This document shows, piece by piece, positions 17,873 to 26,254 of a stretch of DNA of 64,000 nucleotides. Each line of letters begins with the position of its first letter. The stretch's first letter is position 1. The position numbers and the translations under genes are program-made. The stretch comes from Ruegeria arenilitoris (lineage in GTDB: Bacteria > Pseudomonadota > Alphaproteobacteria > Rhodobacterales > Rhodobacteraceae). The stretch spans positions 248,001 to 312,000 of the forward strand of contig NZ_WQHX01000001.1 in the NCBI RefSeq assembly GCF_013035425.1. The letters run 5' to 3'. The notes under the pieces are model-generated. The model did no database searches. It was not told where the DNA came from and saw only the letters and a program-made list of their open reading frames with translations.

Positions 17873-19077
17873 CCTTTGACGGACCCCGCAGTCAGGCCCT
17901 TGGTCATGAAACGTTCGAGTCCTAAAAACAGCGCCATAATCGGAACGGTGGCAATCACCGCACCGGCCATCAGGTGCTGTCGTGGAATTTCTGAGGAATT
18001 CAACATTGTGACCCCTCGGGTAAGTGTGAATTTGGACGGGTCATCCAAAAGCATGAAAGCCAACAGGAATTCGTTCCAAGCAATCATAAAGACGTATAGA
18101 GACACCGAAGCCAGCGCAGGTAAGCTAAGCGGAAGTGTAATTTTCCAGATTACCGAAATGCGCGAAAGCCCATCCATTAGACCCGCCTCTTCAACTTCTG
18201 TCGGTAAGCCGCGGAAATAACCCTGCAGCATATAAAGTGCGACCGGGATCGTTGTAACCGGATAAATCATAACGATGCCAAGTATCGAATTGCGCAGACC
18301 TGTTAGTGAGAAGGCGATATAGATCGGCAACGCCAGAACGATCATCGGCACCATGTAAATCAACAAGATCGAGCGCGAGAAAGCCTTTTGTCCTTTGAAC
18401 CGAAACCGCGCCACCGCATAGGCACCTGGTACGCTGAACAACAAAGTGATGAACACCGTCAGCACCGAGACATAGAATGACGTCCAAAGATAGGTACCGA
18501 AATTGAAGTCGCGGAACAGTTCGGTATAGCTGCGGAACAGCGCGGTACCTTGACTAAGATCCAGTGAAAAATCCAAGGGGTTCTGAAGTAGCGCCTGTTG
18601 CGACTTCAAACTCGTCATAACCATCACGTAGAAGGGTATGACAACGATTGCCGTGAAGAATATATATCCGAAACCGGTACAAAAGCGGATCACCGCATCT
18701 TCGTATTCATGACGAGTTAGCTCTCCAAATGGCAGTTCCTTTAGGATTTCTGCCATCGACAAATGCATCACCAAGGCGATTGACCCCACGGTGATCAACA
18801 ACGCCAAAAGTGTGGTTCCAGACCCAATCAGAACAGGTCCGATCCCTGTCAGGCAAGACAAACCCAAAAACAACGCGACTCCCAAACGTGCAGTCGCATG
18901 CCGGACCGGAAAGCGGACATAGATCAACCCGGCAACCGCGCCCCAAATCACGCTGAACAGAACCTGCGGACGAAATGCAGCACCAGTGGCAAAGGACATG
19001 GTCACCGCTACGGTTGTCGCAATAACGACCAACCAAAGTGCGCCAAGGAGAGGGCCGGTTACAAATCCATTGCGCAT
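17869..19077 (-). CDS. ABC sugar permease (MalG type) with extra N-terminal membrane helices
   Basis: 402 residues from ATG 19077, whose ATG overlaps the stop of the first permease (TGATG). The C-terminal 280 residues form a normal MalG-type permease with the EAA loop EEAGLMDGLSRISVIWKITL near residue 310. The N-terminal 120 residues add about four hydrophobic helices (GPLLGALWLVVIATTVAVTM, VLFSVIWGAVAGLIYV, LGVALFLGLSCLTGIGPVLI, LLALLITVGSIALVMHL) that standard MalG proteins lack. It imports the operon substrate with its partner permease. It overlaps the GH63 gene by four bases. Confidence 0.9.
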   Translation of the reverse strand: MRNGFVTGPLLGALWLVVIATTVAVTMSFATGAAFRPQVLFSVIWGAVAGLIYVRFPVRHATARLGVALFLGLSCLTGIGPVLIGSGTTLLALLITVGSIALVMHLSMAEILKELPFGELTRHEYEDAVIRFCTGFGYIFFTAIVVIPFYVMVMTSLKSQQALLQNPLDFSLDLSQGTALFRSYTELFRDFNFGTYLWTSFYVSVLTVFITLLFSVPGAYAVARFRFKGQKAFSRSILLIYMVPMIVLALPIYIAFSLTGLRNSILGIVMIYPVTTIPVALYMLQGYFRGLPTEVEEAGLMDGLSRISVIWKITLPLSLPALASVSLYVFMIAWNEFLLAFMLLDDPSKFTLTRGVTMLNSSEIPRQHLMAGAVIATVPIMALFLGLERFMTKGLTAGSVKG

Positions 19078-20312
19078 CACAAGCCCTCCTCTCGGCTGAT
19101 AAATCGGAAGAAGACAAAGCTGAACGCAAGTAAACACATCAGGATTACAACCGCGACTGCAGCGCCAGCCCCAATGTTAGAGATCGCAAAAGCCTGCTCG
19201 TAGACATTCACGGTCAGGGTGCGCGTACCTGCATTGCCACCGGTCAACAAAAAGATGTCGTCGAACTTGTTGAATGTCCAAATGAACCGCAAAAGGAACA
19301 GCACCGATAGAATGCCCAATAATTGAGGGATACTCAGCAACCAAAACTTCTGAAACGGAGAGGCACCATCCATATCTGCGGCCTCGTACATGCTGGAGTC
19401 GATTGACTGCATCCGGGCTAGAATGAACAGGAAAGACAAAGGGAAATAACGCCAGATCTCGAACACCGTAACCATGATCAAAGCGAGCGGACGTTCACCA
19501 AAAAAGTTGATCGGATCCTCACTAAGGCCCATCTGCACCAACAACGCATTGGCCGAGCCTGAAAATGGGTCGAACAAAGTGACCCAGGTAAATGCGACGG
19601 CGATGACTGGCGCGACATAAGGGAACAAGTAAAGGCCCCGGATAAAGCCCTGACCCCGAAAACTTTTGTTCAGCAAAAGGGCCGCGAAAAGGCCCATAAC
19701 CAAGGCGCCGATGGTACCGAAAACAGTATAAAAAAGGGTCACCCACAAAACGCCCCAAAATTCTGAACCGTCAAAGACCCTGGCAAAGTTTTCAAGGCTG
19801 AACTCAAAATTGGTCAGAATATTCGGGCCGCTTCCGGTCAAAATTGGTACAGATCCTTCCACCAAATTTTCGAAAGATTCCGCTTCGCCATCAATTGCGA
19901 CCGGAATTCGGATACGCTCGCGCTGACCGCCCTCGAGTGTGCCAAAATCACAGAATAGATCGCGCCCTTCTAATTGGCATGGAGCAGTGATCTCTGATGT
20001 CGGAGTCATGCCCTCAGGGAGAGTGTCACTGATCGTCACTCCCGCGACTGCAATCTCCTGGCTGGAATTGCGTAGACGGTACTCGATCCGCAGGTCCTCA
20101 CCGGAACCGCGCAGACTCTCGCGCACCACTGGCGCAGGTGGGCGAAGGTCAGATAGGGTGAAAGGTTTGAAACTGATCCAGATAATGGCCAGCAGAGGCA
20201 AGATCACAACCAGTGAGACGCTGATCAGTGTCGGGGCCAGAAGCGCCCATGCCAAACGCGCCTCGCGTTTCGCAAGCGCTCCCGTGCCGGTCGGAGGGAC
20301 AGCCGAAGACAT
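19077..20312 (-). CDS. ABC sugar permease (MalF type) with inserted periplasmic DUF11-like domain
   Basis: 411 residues. After the first membrane helix (about 22-47) there is a periplasmic insert of about 110 residues (about 52-160) before the second helix. The insert reads like a DUF11/Ig-like repeat: LRIEYRLRNSSQEIAVAGVT, then ISDTLPEGMTPTSEI, then CDFGTLEGGQRERIRIPV. It contains two cysteines (about C112, C121) that could pair. The remainder is a normal MalF-type permease with the EAA loop YEAADMDGASPFQKFWLLSI. MalF of E. coli also has a large periplasmic P2 loop of Ig type, which contacts the binding protein, so a similar docking role is likely. It follows the binding protein gene after a hairpin-containing 62-base gap. 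Confidence 0.9.
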   Translation of the reverse strand: MSSAVPPTGTGALAKREARLAWALLAPTLISVSLVVILPLLAIIWISFKPFTLSDLRPPAPVVRESLRGSGEDLRIEYRLRNSSQEIAVAGVTISDTLPEGMTPTSEITAPCQLEGRDLFCDFGTLEGGQRERIRIPVAIDGEAESFENLVEGSVPILTGSGPNILTNFEFSLENFARVFDGSEFWGVLWVTLFYTVFGTIGALVMGLFAALLLNKSFRGQGFIRGLYLFPYVAPVIAVAFTWVTLFDPFSGSANALLVQMGLSEDPINFFGERPLALIMVTVFEIWRYFPLSFLFILARMQSIDSSMYEAADMDGASPFQKFWLLSIPQLLGILSVLFLLRFIWTFNKFDDIFLLTGGNAGTRTLTVNVYEQAFAISNIGAGAAVAVVILMCLLAFSFVFFRFISREEGL

Positions 20313-20334
20313 GGGATACCTCGATGGGTTATGT

Positions 20335-20356
20335 GCAGCGACGCGAACGTCGCTGC
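20335..20356 (-). promoter_or_regulatory. Intercistronic hairpin between binding protein and permease genes
   Basis: GCAGCGAC (20335-20342) and GTCGCTGC (20349-20356) form a perfect eight-base stem with a six-base loop, in the 62-base gap after the binding-protein stop. Without a T tract it is more likely an mRNA-stabilising or attenuating structure than a full terminator. Confidence 0.6.
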
Positions 20357-20374
20357 GGTATTAACAAGCGGAAC

Positions 20375-21730
20375 TTATTGAACTTTAGCGAGTTCTTCGT
20401 TCATAGCGGCAACAGCGGCCGCAGCATCGAGCTCATCGTCGATATACTGACGGACAATACGGTTGATCGCCTGGCTGTTAATCATTTTCGATGCCAGCGA
20501 GAGCTGACCTTCGGTGACTCCCCAACGCTGAGCGACATCCAAACCTCCGACAATTTCATCGATCATGGCCTGGTCGTAAAGTTCACCCAAAGGTGCCTTG
20601 CGATCTACGCCGACCGGTAACTCTGCCCACGCTTCTGAGAACGCTGTTGGGTTGTCAGCATTTCCACGTCGGACGGGGAATTTACCTTCGGGCGCAATAG
20701 CCAATGTCTGGGTATAGCCCTGATCCATTGCGTATTTCACAAATTCCATGGCGGCATCGGTATCCGCATCATTGGTGATGCCGAAATACCGAACATCGCC
20801 CCATGCAGCTCCGTCCGGATTGGACGGGCCCGAAAAGTTGGTGACAATTCCAGTCTTGCTGGCCAAATCGCGAGAGGTCGGATCATCGTTGATGGTGGGC
20901 GGAGCGCTGTCGCGAAGGCCGGCCAATTCGTCCAGAATAAACGGCGACCAGATGATCATTGCCGCCTTGCCATCAAAGTAAAGTTCGCGCGACTGCTTCC
21001 AATACAGTTCCCCCGGAGGCGAAGCTTTGGAAATGGCTTTGTAAAAGTCCAGTACCTCTGTTGTTTTGGCCTCGTCCAACGGCTGGAAACCGTCCGGACC
21101 AACTGGGCTAACTCCGTTTGCCAGGAAAACATGTTCCAACACTTGGCTCATGAAGTTTTCGTCCACCTTGGTGGCTGCAACGAATCCATACATGTCCGGC
21201 GGACTATGCAGAGCTTCCAAGGCAGCCTCGACCGCAGCATAAGAACTCGGCGCGTCTAACCCTTTTTCGTCAAACAAATCTTTGCGGTACACAACCATTT
21301 GGGTCCAGCCGTCGACCGGCACGGATGCCGTTTCGCCGTTGAACGCAGCCATTGCAAGAGCTCCCGGAGCGAAAGTATCTGCGCCTAGCTCCTCAACCAC
21401 TTCTGTTGCCGCTTCCGTGTCCAGAATACCCGCTTCAGCCCAAGGCAGAGCATACTGCAACGGATGATAAACAACGTCCGGCAGATCGCCTGCTGCAAAT
21501 GCGGCTGTGGCACGTGTTCCCAGATCGGTTTCGGTCACCGGGATGACTTCGACAGTAGTTCCGGTTTCAGCCTTGAATTGATCAGCCATTTCCTGCTGCT
21601 TTGCCAACCGTTCGGGTTGCTCTTCCGTCGTCCAAAAACGGATCGTGTCCGCGTGCGCAGATACCGCTGCCAGTATCAACGCAAGCGATGATCCAAGCAT
21701 CAGCCTGGATGCCTTGGGTGTAAGTTTCAT
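20375..21730 (-). CDS. ABC sugar-binding protein (family 1), probable glycosylglycerate receptor
   Basis: 451 residues with a Sec signal peptide (SSLALILAAVSAHA/DTIRF). The mature chain has the pattern of carbohydrate-binding family 1 proteins: IRFWTTEEQPERLAKQQEMA near the start, DLPDVVYHPL, GKAAMIIWSPFILDEL, and the C-terminal helical region (GVTEGQLSLASKMINSQAIN). It sits in the periplasm and delivers substrate to the two permeases encoded downstream. Its start overlaps the stop of the LacI-type regulator (ATGA), so regulator and transporter are made from one mRNA. Resembles AglE/ThuE-type alpha-glucoside receptors; with the GH63 gene, glucosyl- or mannosylglycerate is the best guess. Confidence 0.88.
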   Translation of the reverse strand: MKLTPKASRLMLGSSLALILAAVSAHADTIRFWTTEEQPERLAKQQEMADQFKAETGTTVEVIPVTETDLGTRATAAFAAGDLPDVVYHPLQYALPWAEAGILDTEAATEVVEELGADTFAPGALAMAAFNGETASVPVDGWTQMVVYRKDLFDEKGLDAPSSYAAVEAALEALHSPPDMYGFVAATKVDENFMSQVLEHVFLANGVSPVGPDGFQPLDEAKTTEVLDFYKAISKASPPGELYWKQSRELYFDGKAAMIIWSPFILDELAGLRDSAPPTINDDPTSRDLASKTGIVTNFSGPSNPDGAAWGDVRYFGITNDADTDAAMEFVKYAMDQGYTQTLAIAPEGKFPVRRGNADNPTAFSEAWAELPVGVDRKAPLGELYDQAMIDEIVGGLDVAQRWGVTEGQLSLASKMINSQAINRIVRQYIDDELDAAAAVAAMNEELAKVQ

Positions 21731-22887
21731 AGTCGGTCTCCTCCCCGGTTATGATCATTGAGATTTACAATTTTTAGCGCCAGATCCTCGGACTTCAGCC
21801 GCGGCGGCCCATCGGATTGTCGTTCTATAAGAACAGCTTCGCTGAGTTCGCGTAAGTCTTTAGGTTGCTCGCCCCGCGTCTGGCGGATCAGCAATGTTGC
21901 AAGCCGCTCCCCTGCCCGATGCGAGTCCACACTGAACGTCGTGAGCCCCGGACTGACATATTGGCACTCCGGGATGCCGTCGTACCCAATGACGGAAACA
22001 TCGCGTCCGATTTCCAGATCCAAATCCCTACAAACAGAATAACAGCCTAAAGCAGCCAAGTCGGTCGCAAAAACGATAGCCGTCGGCGGGTTTTTCAGGT
22101 TCATCAAAGCCCGCGCTTCCAAAGCTCCTTCTTCGCGCGTGCGCGCGCCATCCCGGATTAATTCAGGATCAAATTCCAAGCCCGCGGCTTTCAGACCGTC
22201 AACATATCCGTCGCGGCGCAGGTGACTGTAATTGAACTTCGGATCACTACCGACGTAACCAATGCTGCTGTGTCCGAATTCGGCCAAACGAATGACCGCG
22301 TTTCTGATCGCCGTTTCGCCGGAAATATCGAACCAAGAGGTATTTTCCATTGCTGCGGCTTGACCGTATCCAGTCCGCCCATAAAGGATAAACGGTACCT
22401 TCAGCTCCCTTAGGTATTCAACTCGGGCATCTTCAACTTCCGTTCGCGGCAGAATAAACCCGTCGGCCTTGCGTTCTTCAACAAGCCTGCCCAGGACCTT
22501 GAGCATGTCCTTTTCTGACTTCGCCGTGGAAATAGTCATGGTCCAGTCAAACGAACTGGCTGCTTCACAAGCTCCGGAAAGAAAATCCTGCAAAAACGGA
22601 TTGTGCCTGTCGGGTTCTTCGCCATTAATAACCATCGCAATTGCCCGGACCTTACCTGTCCGGATAGCCTGCGCGTGGCTGAGCGGGCGATAACCCATCT
22701 TGCGCGCTGTGACCTCAACCCTTTTTCGCGTCGCGTCCGAAATATCCGAATAACCGTTCAGCGCGCGCGACACGGTGCTTTTCGAAAGCCCTAAGTGATA
22801 AGCCAGCTCATCAAGCTTCACCCGCCCTGTTGCGGACGCCGCACGAAGCTGGGATTCGCCTTTTTGCGCAGTGGGATTCGTCATCAT
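21727..22887 (-). CDS. LacI-family transcriptional regulator of the GH63/ABC operon
   Basis: About 386 residues. An HTH typical of LacI lies near residues 22-45 (KLDELAYHLGLSKSTVSRAL, NGYSDIS), a hinge (GYRPLSHAQAIR), then the periplasmic-binding-like effector domain (IGYVGSDPKFNYSHLRRDGY, AIVFATDLAALG, VSVIGYDGIPECQYVSPGLT). The frame is open to a TTG at 22923, but that would run through a perfect 16-base palindrome; the ATGs at 22887 and 22884 are better starts. It is the first gene of the operon (lacI, binding protein, two permeases, GH63, ATPase), so it is probably autoregulated and releases DNA on binding the imported sugar or a product. Confidence 0.9.
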   Translation of the reverse strand: MMTNPTAQKGESQLRAASATGRVKLDELAYHLGLSKSTVSRALNGYSDISDATRKRVEVTARKMGYRPLSHAQAIRTGKVRAIAMVINGEEPDRHNPFLQDFLSGACEAASSFDWTMTISTAKSEKDMLKVLGRLVEERKADGFILPRTEVEDARVEYLRELKVPFILYGRTGYGQAAAMENTSWFDISGETAIRNAVIRLAEFGHSSIGYVGSDPKFNYSHLRRDGYVDGLKAAGLEFDPELIRDGARTREEGALEARALMNLKNPPTAIVFATDLAALGCYSVCRDLDLEIGRDVSVIGYDGIPECQYVSPGLTTFSVDSHRAGERLATLLIRQTRGEQPKDLRELSEAVLIERQSDGPPRLKSEDLALKIVNLNDHNRGGDRL

Positions 22888-22904
22888 TCTTTCATTTAGT
22901 CGCT

Positions 22905-22920
22905 CCGAAACCGGTTTCGG
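22905..22920. promoter_or_regulatory. LacI-type operator palindrome
   Basis: CCGAAACCGGTTTCGG is a perfect 16-base palindrome with the central CG step typical of LacI-family operators. It sits 18 bases upstream of the regulator ATG at 22887, where a repressor would block the operon promoter. Confidence 0.75.
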
Positions 22921-23130
22921 CAACTAAAAAATGACCGGAATTAACTAAAAGCCGAATTTTATGGCCGTAAGAGGAGCACCGACGCCAAGTAAGGTATTCT
23001 GCGCGAGAAAAGGACCAATCACCCCAGTCCTATGAGTTTGCGTTCAATCTTGATCGCCAGAAAACGCGGCATTTAATCTGCGAAGTTTTCGTCGATCAAC
23101 ACTTTCAACATAGGATTTTAACAAATCCCT

Positions 23131-25089
23131 TCAGTTCGCCATCACTTGTTCCAGCACCGGGAAATGTTGCACAACAGTCTCGGTTGGAATGTCCTTAGGC
23201 AAAAACTCCAAGACAACTACTGCATCTCGGTTCGTTTCAAGAACCTTGCCAGCCTGAGTGTTGACGACGAAATGCCGAGGCTGATGGCCAGATGCGTTAA
23301 GAGTGAACCAATTCACATTTTCGGCCCAACTCACCCCTTCATGTACACCTCGGTCCAAAACTTCCAATTTTCGAAGCAACACCTCGCGACTATAGCGAGA
23401 CAACAACAAAAGCAGATGTTCGCGTGGAATCCATCCGCCATACGAATAGACCCCCGCAGACTTTTTCATCTGGCCAAATTCGTCGACCAAATCCGCCGCT
23501 TCTTCCTGAGATAGCCCATCGGTCACTTCGTAGTCGTAATACAGTTCAAGTACATTCCCAGGTTTTTGCACCACTTCAGAGACGCCATAGCTCTTTGGGT
23601 CCTTGGAGATTGGTGCATTATGCTCGTAGCTGAATACTCCAGTTCCCTCAGAATGGATGATATCCGCGTGATCAACTAGAAACTGGGCAGTTTCCATGGC
23701 TTCTTTGCGCGTTTCGGTAGGGAAACCAAAAAAGTTGAATGTGTGGTTCCAAATTCCAGCGTCATGCGCATCTTGCAGGTTCGCCAGCATTACGTCCTGA
23801 GTATTGTCCTTCTTCATGTGCCGCTGAATACGCTCATTTGCCGACTCCAAGCCGATATACAAAGAGCGAAAGCCAATGTCGTACATGCCCCTGTAGTGTT
23901 CAGGCTTAAAGTACTTTTCAAATTTATAAAGCCCGGTGAAATAGAACTTTCAAGGCGCAACGGTTTTTGGAAGATGCGTAAATAGTTTCGGCGGAATGGC
24001 TTCGTCATTTAGAGCGAAGTGTTTCACACCGTATTTCTCGCTCAATTCCTCAATAGTTTCCGCGAAAGTTTGGGGCTGCAACATTCTATATCGATCCCCA
24101 TAGATCATCCCGTGGTAGCAGAACGCACACTTGTCCCAATAGCAGCCGCGTGTTGTCAGCATTGGAAGAACTGTTTCGGGCGAGTAATAGCTGTTAAGAT
24201 CCAAATCGCTAAAATCCGGCACCGGTATCTGTTCCAACGTGACCTGAGGCGCCAGTTTGGTCTTAACGAGCTTCCCGTTTTTCAACAGGCAAAGGTTACT
24301 GCTTGGAGTTGCAAACGGATCTGAACATTCGAGCAACTCAACCAACGGTGATTCACCCTCGTACCTTAAAACGAAATCGAAGTATTTTTTGAAAAAATGA
24401 GAAATCATATTAGTCTTGTCGACAAGACGCGAGAAGACACTGCCACCTATTACGATTGGTACATCCGGAAAGACCTCCTTCAATACTCGCGAAAGTGTCA
24501 AACCCGCCAAGATCTGTTCCTGACCAATCACCGACAAGCCAAAGTAACGTGGCTCACTTTTGACCGCCCTGACCTTTTCTCGAAAGAAGGATAGGAAAGG
24601 ATTTATCTCAGGGTTCGAACAAAACTCGTCAATGCTGGGAATAGAAGATAGAACATCTGAAGTCGACAAGCTTGAAGTACCGACCTCGACAACTGGTTCA
24701 GCGGTAGAGAAAGCAAAAAGTAAACGCTTGAACGCTGTCACAGCAGTATAAAATTCGTCAATCGTCCGCAGGCAGCGTTCGCTTTTCAAGCCTTTAGCTT
24801 GTTGAGACTTACGATCAAAATCGCTGAGTATACCCAATGCCAGCAAAGCTTGGTTACGATAGCTGTCATGTTCTGGACCAAGGTCTTTTACATAACGGTC
24901 CAACCTGTCAATGGCCACTCGCAAACGCTGCCGCGAAATGAAGTAGTCGTAAAACTCCACATTCCAATCAGATTGCTTTACTGCGAACCCCCTTTCTACC
25001 AAAAAGGCTTTGAGCGCTGGCGTGCTGAGGAACGGCTGAAACGGCGACCATTGCGGTGGAAAAATGAGATGAATATCTAAATTTTCCAT
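23131..25089 (-). CDS. Radical SAM peptide maturase, interrupted by an in-frame TGA
   Basis: One frame of 652 codons from ATG 25089 to TGA 23131, broken only by TGA at codon 380 (23952-23950). Residues 1-240 resemble the N-terminal region of B12-dependent radical SAM proteins (IFPPQWSPFQPFLSTPALKA; FGLSVIGQEQILAGLTLSR; VPIVIGGS), though no DxHxxG cobalamin motif is obvious. The cluster-binding motif is CYWDKCAFC (C316, C321, C324; CX4CX2C), a spacing known in RiPP-linked members. After the TGA the same frame continues with conserved core sequence (FRSLYIGLESANERIQRH; WNHTFNFFGFPTET). The residue at the TGA may be Trp (one base from TGG) or selenocysteine; otherwise the gene is dead. It follows the repeat-peptide gene by 105 bases, which suggests that peptide as substrate. 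Confidence 0.72.
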
Positions 25090-25194
25090 AATCTTATTCC
25101 CCGCAGAGAGACGGCAGTCAGAAAACCAAACGTGAATTCGACCACTCGTCAAATGCTCGCGACCTTTAGATCGCAAACATTCGAACTAAATGGC

Positions 25195-25587
25195 CTACTT
25201 TCGCAATCGACGAGGCTTGGAAGACCCTTCGGCAAGCATGTCCGAAGATCCCTGATTCTGATTTTGATTGTCCATTACCTCTTCGCCGCCACCCATAAGA
25301 ACCGTCTTCAGGTTTTGAAGCGCAGCCGGCTTCATGGCCAACAATTCTTCCATTTTTCCCTGGTTTTGATTTTGGTTGTCCATGACTTCTTCGCCACCGC
25401 CCACCGACCCAATACCGACTTCGCGAAGGATCTCGGGCTTCATGCGCGAAATCTCCTCAAGGCTGCCTTGGTTCTGGTTCTGATTGTCTGATAGGGCGAA
25501 GTCGTCCGGCAGGGAAGCTTCGATTTCTCTTAGCAAATTTGGAGCAAGGTTGTCTTTGAGAACGCCGAGCACACTAAGTTTGTCCAT
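25195..25587 (-). CDS. Putative RiPP precursor with three DNQNQNQG blocks
   Basis: 130 residues from ATG 25587, preceded by AGGAG at six bases; the frame opens 22 codons earlier without a ribosome site. Residues 1-33 (MDKLSVLGVLKDNLAPNLLR, EIEASLPDDFALS) look like a helical leader. Then DNQNQNQG occurs at 34-41, 70-77 and 106-113, exactly 36 residues apart. Between them are two related spacers, each with an EE..MKP.L helix and ending in GGGEEVM. The C-terminus is basic (SSKPRRLRK). There is no signal peptide, double-glycine protease site of bacteriocin type, or Cys. Conserved repeats next to a radical SAM enzyme fit a multicore RiPP precursor. The modification, likely on Asn or Gln residues, and the product are unknown; the family is not one I recognise. 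Confidence 0.8.
   Translation of the reverse strand: MDKLSVLGVLKDNLAPNLLREIEASLPDDFALSDNQNQNQGSLEEISRMKPEILREVGIGSVGGGEEVMDNQNQNQGKMEELLAMKPAALQNLKTVLMGGGEEVMDNQNQNQGSSDMLAEGSSKPRRLRK
25249..25488 (-). repeat. Three tandem 108-base coding repeats (36-residue period)
   Basis: The DNQNQNQG coding blocks lie at 25465-25488, 25357-25380 and 25249-25272, each 108 bases from the next. All six Asn/Gln codons and the Gly codon differ at the third base in at least one copy, while the amino acids never change. The spacers are diverged but alignable. It is an old duplication kept under protein-level selection, not a recent DNA repeat. Confidence 0.88.
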
Positions 25588-26254
25588 GGGAAACTCCTGA
25601 TCAAATAAGCTTGGCAATCTCAACTCAATAACACAATATAAAGATGTTTGCAATTATTTAAAGCAATTTTAGGTTGTTCACTTTTAAAGTGCTAATAAAT
25701 TTAAGTGTTTTAGTTTTTGTTGTATAAATAGAAATAAAACTCCTTCTTTAGACGGATTTATTTCAGGATCTTTGCTGAAAGGTGCAATAATTTTTTCCTT
25801 TGATATTTCCTAAGTTATTTGTGTTTACGCTAGTGGTCGTCCGGTTTTTACATGACCCGCTAATAGTTTACTTTTAGTTGTGCTTGGGCGGCTGGCCAAA
25901 GTGAAAAGCTGCGTGCCTTTAACTAGAAGGCTATCATCCCTCGGGTTTTTACGACTTAAATCCCGACGAGACAAAGGCCATTGTCGCGGCTTGTCTTACC
26001 TAAAAAGATAGTGATCGCTAGCGAGATCGATGACCTGAGTTCTGCACTTAAACTGGGCTGAGCCACGGCAAATGGATGGATTGATTTCATGTCTTGCACC
26101 AAACCAGTCGTCTAAACCTTAGGCACAGCGCACAGTTCTGCCCCACTTGTCACCGCAATCTGGGCGAAAAAGCTTTTCTGAAACGAAATGGACAGTCAGG
26201 CTGCTGGCAAGGTTGTGCTACAGATAATTCCATCGAGACTATGGAGGACTCTCA
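25588..26254. other. AT-rich intergenic stretch upstream of the RiPP-like operon
   Basis: 667 bases with no credible gene. The part next to the peptide gene (about 25620-25860) is far richer in A/T than its neighbours, with runs such as AATTATTTAAAG and a CACTTT-T-AAAGTG palindrome at 25679-25691. The promoter of the minus-strand peptide/radical SAM operon and that of the plus-strand hydrolase must lie here. The middle part (25860-26200) shows only short broken frames. Confidence 0.45.

Noticed and set aside
22888-22923. TTG start at 22923 for the LacI-type regulator
   Set aside because: It would place the operator palindrome in the coding region and adds residues without family similarity; ATG 22887 or 22884 is preferred.
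23950-23952. Selenocysteine codon in the radical SAM gene as the main reading
   Set aside because: No convincing SECIS-like hairpin directly downstream; a one-base change from TGG is simpler. Kept only as an alternative.
25249-25488. CRISPR-like or VNTR array
   Set aside because: The 108-base units are coding, only the 24-base core is near-identical, spacers are homologous to one another, and there are only three copies.
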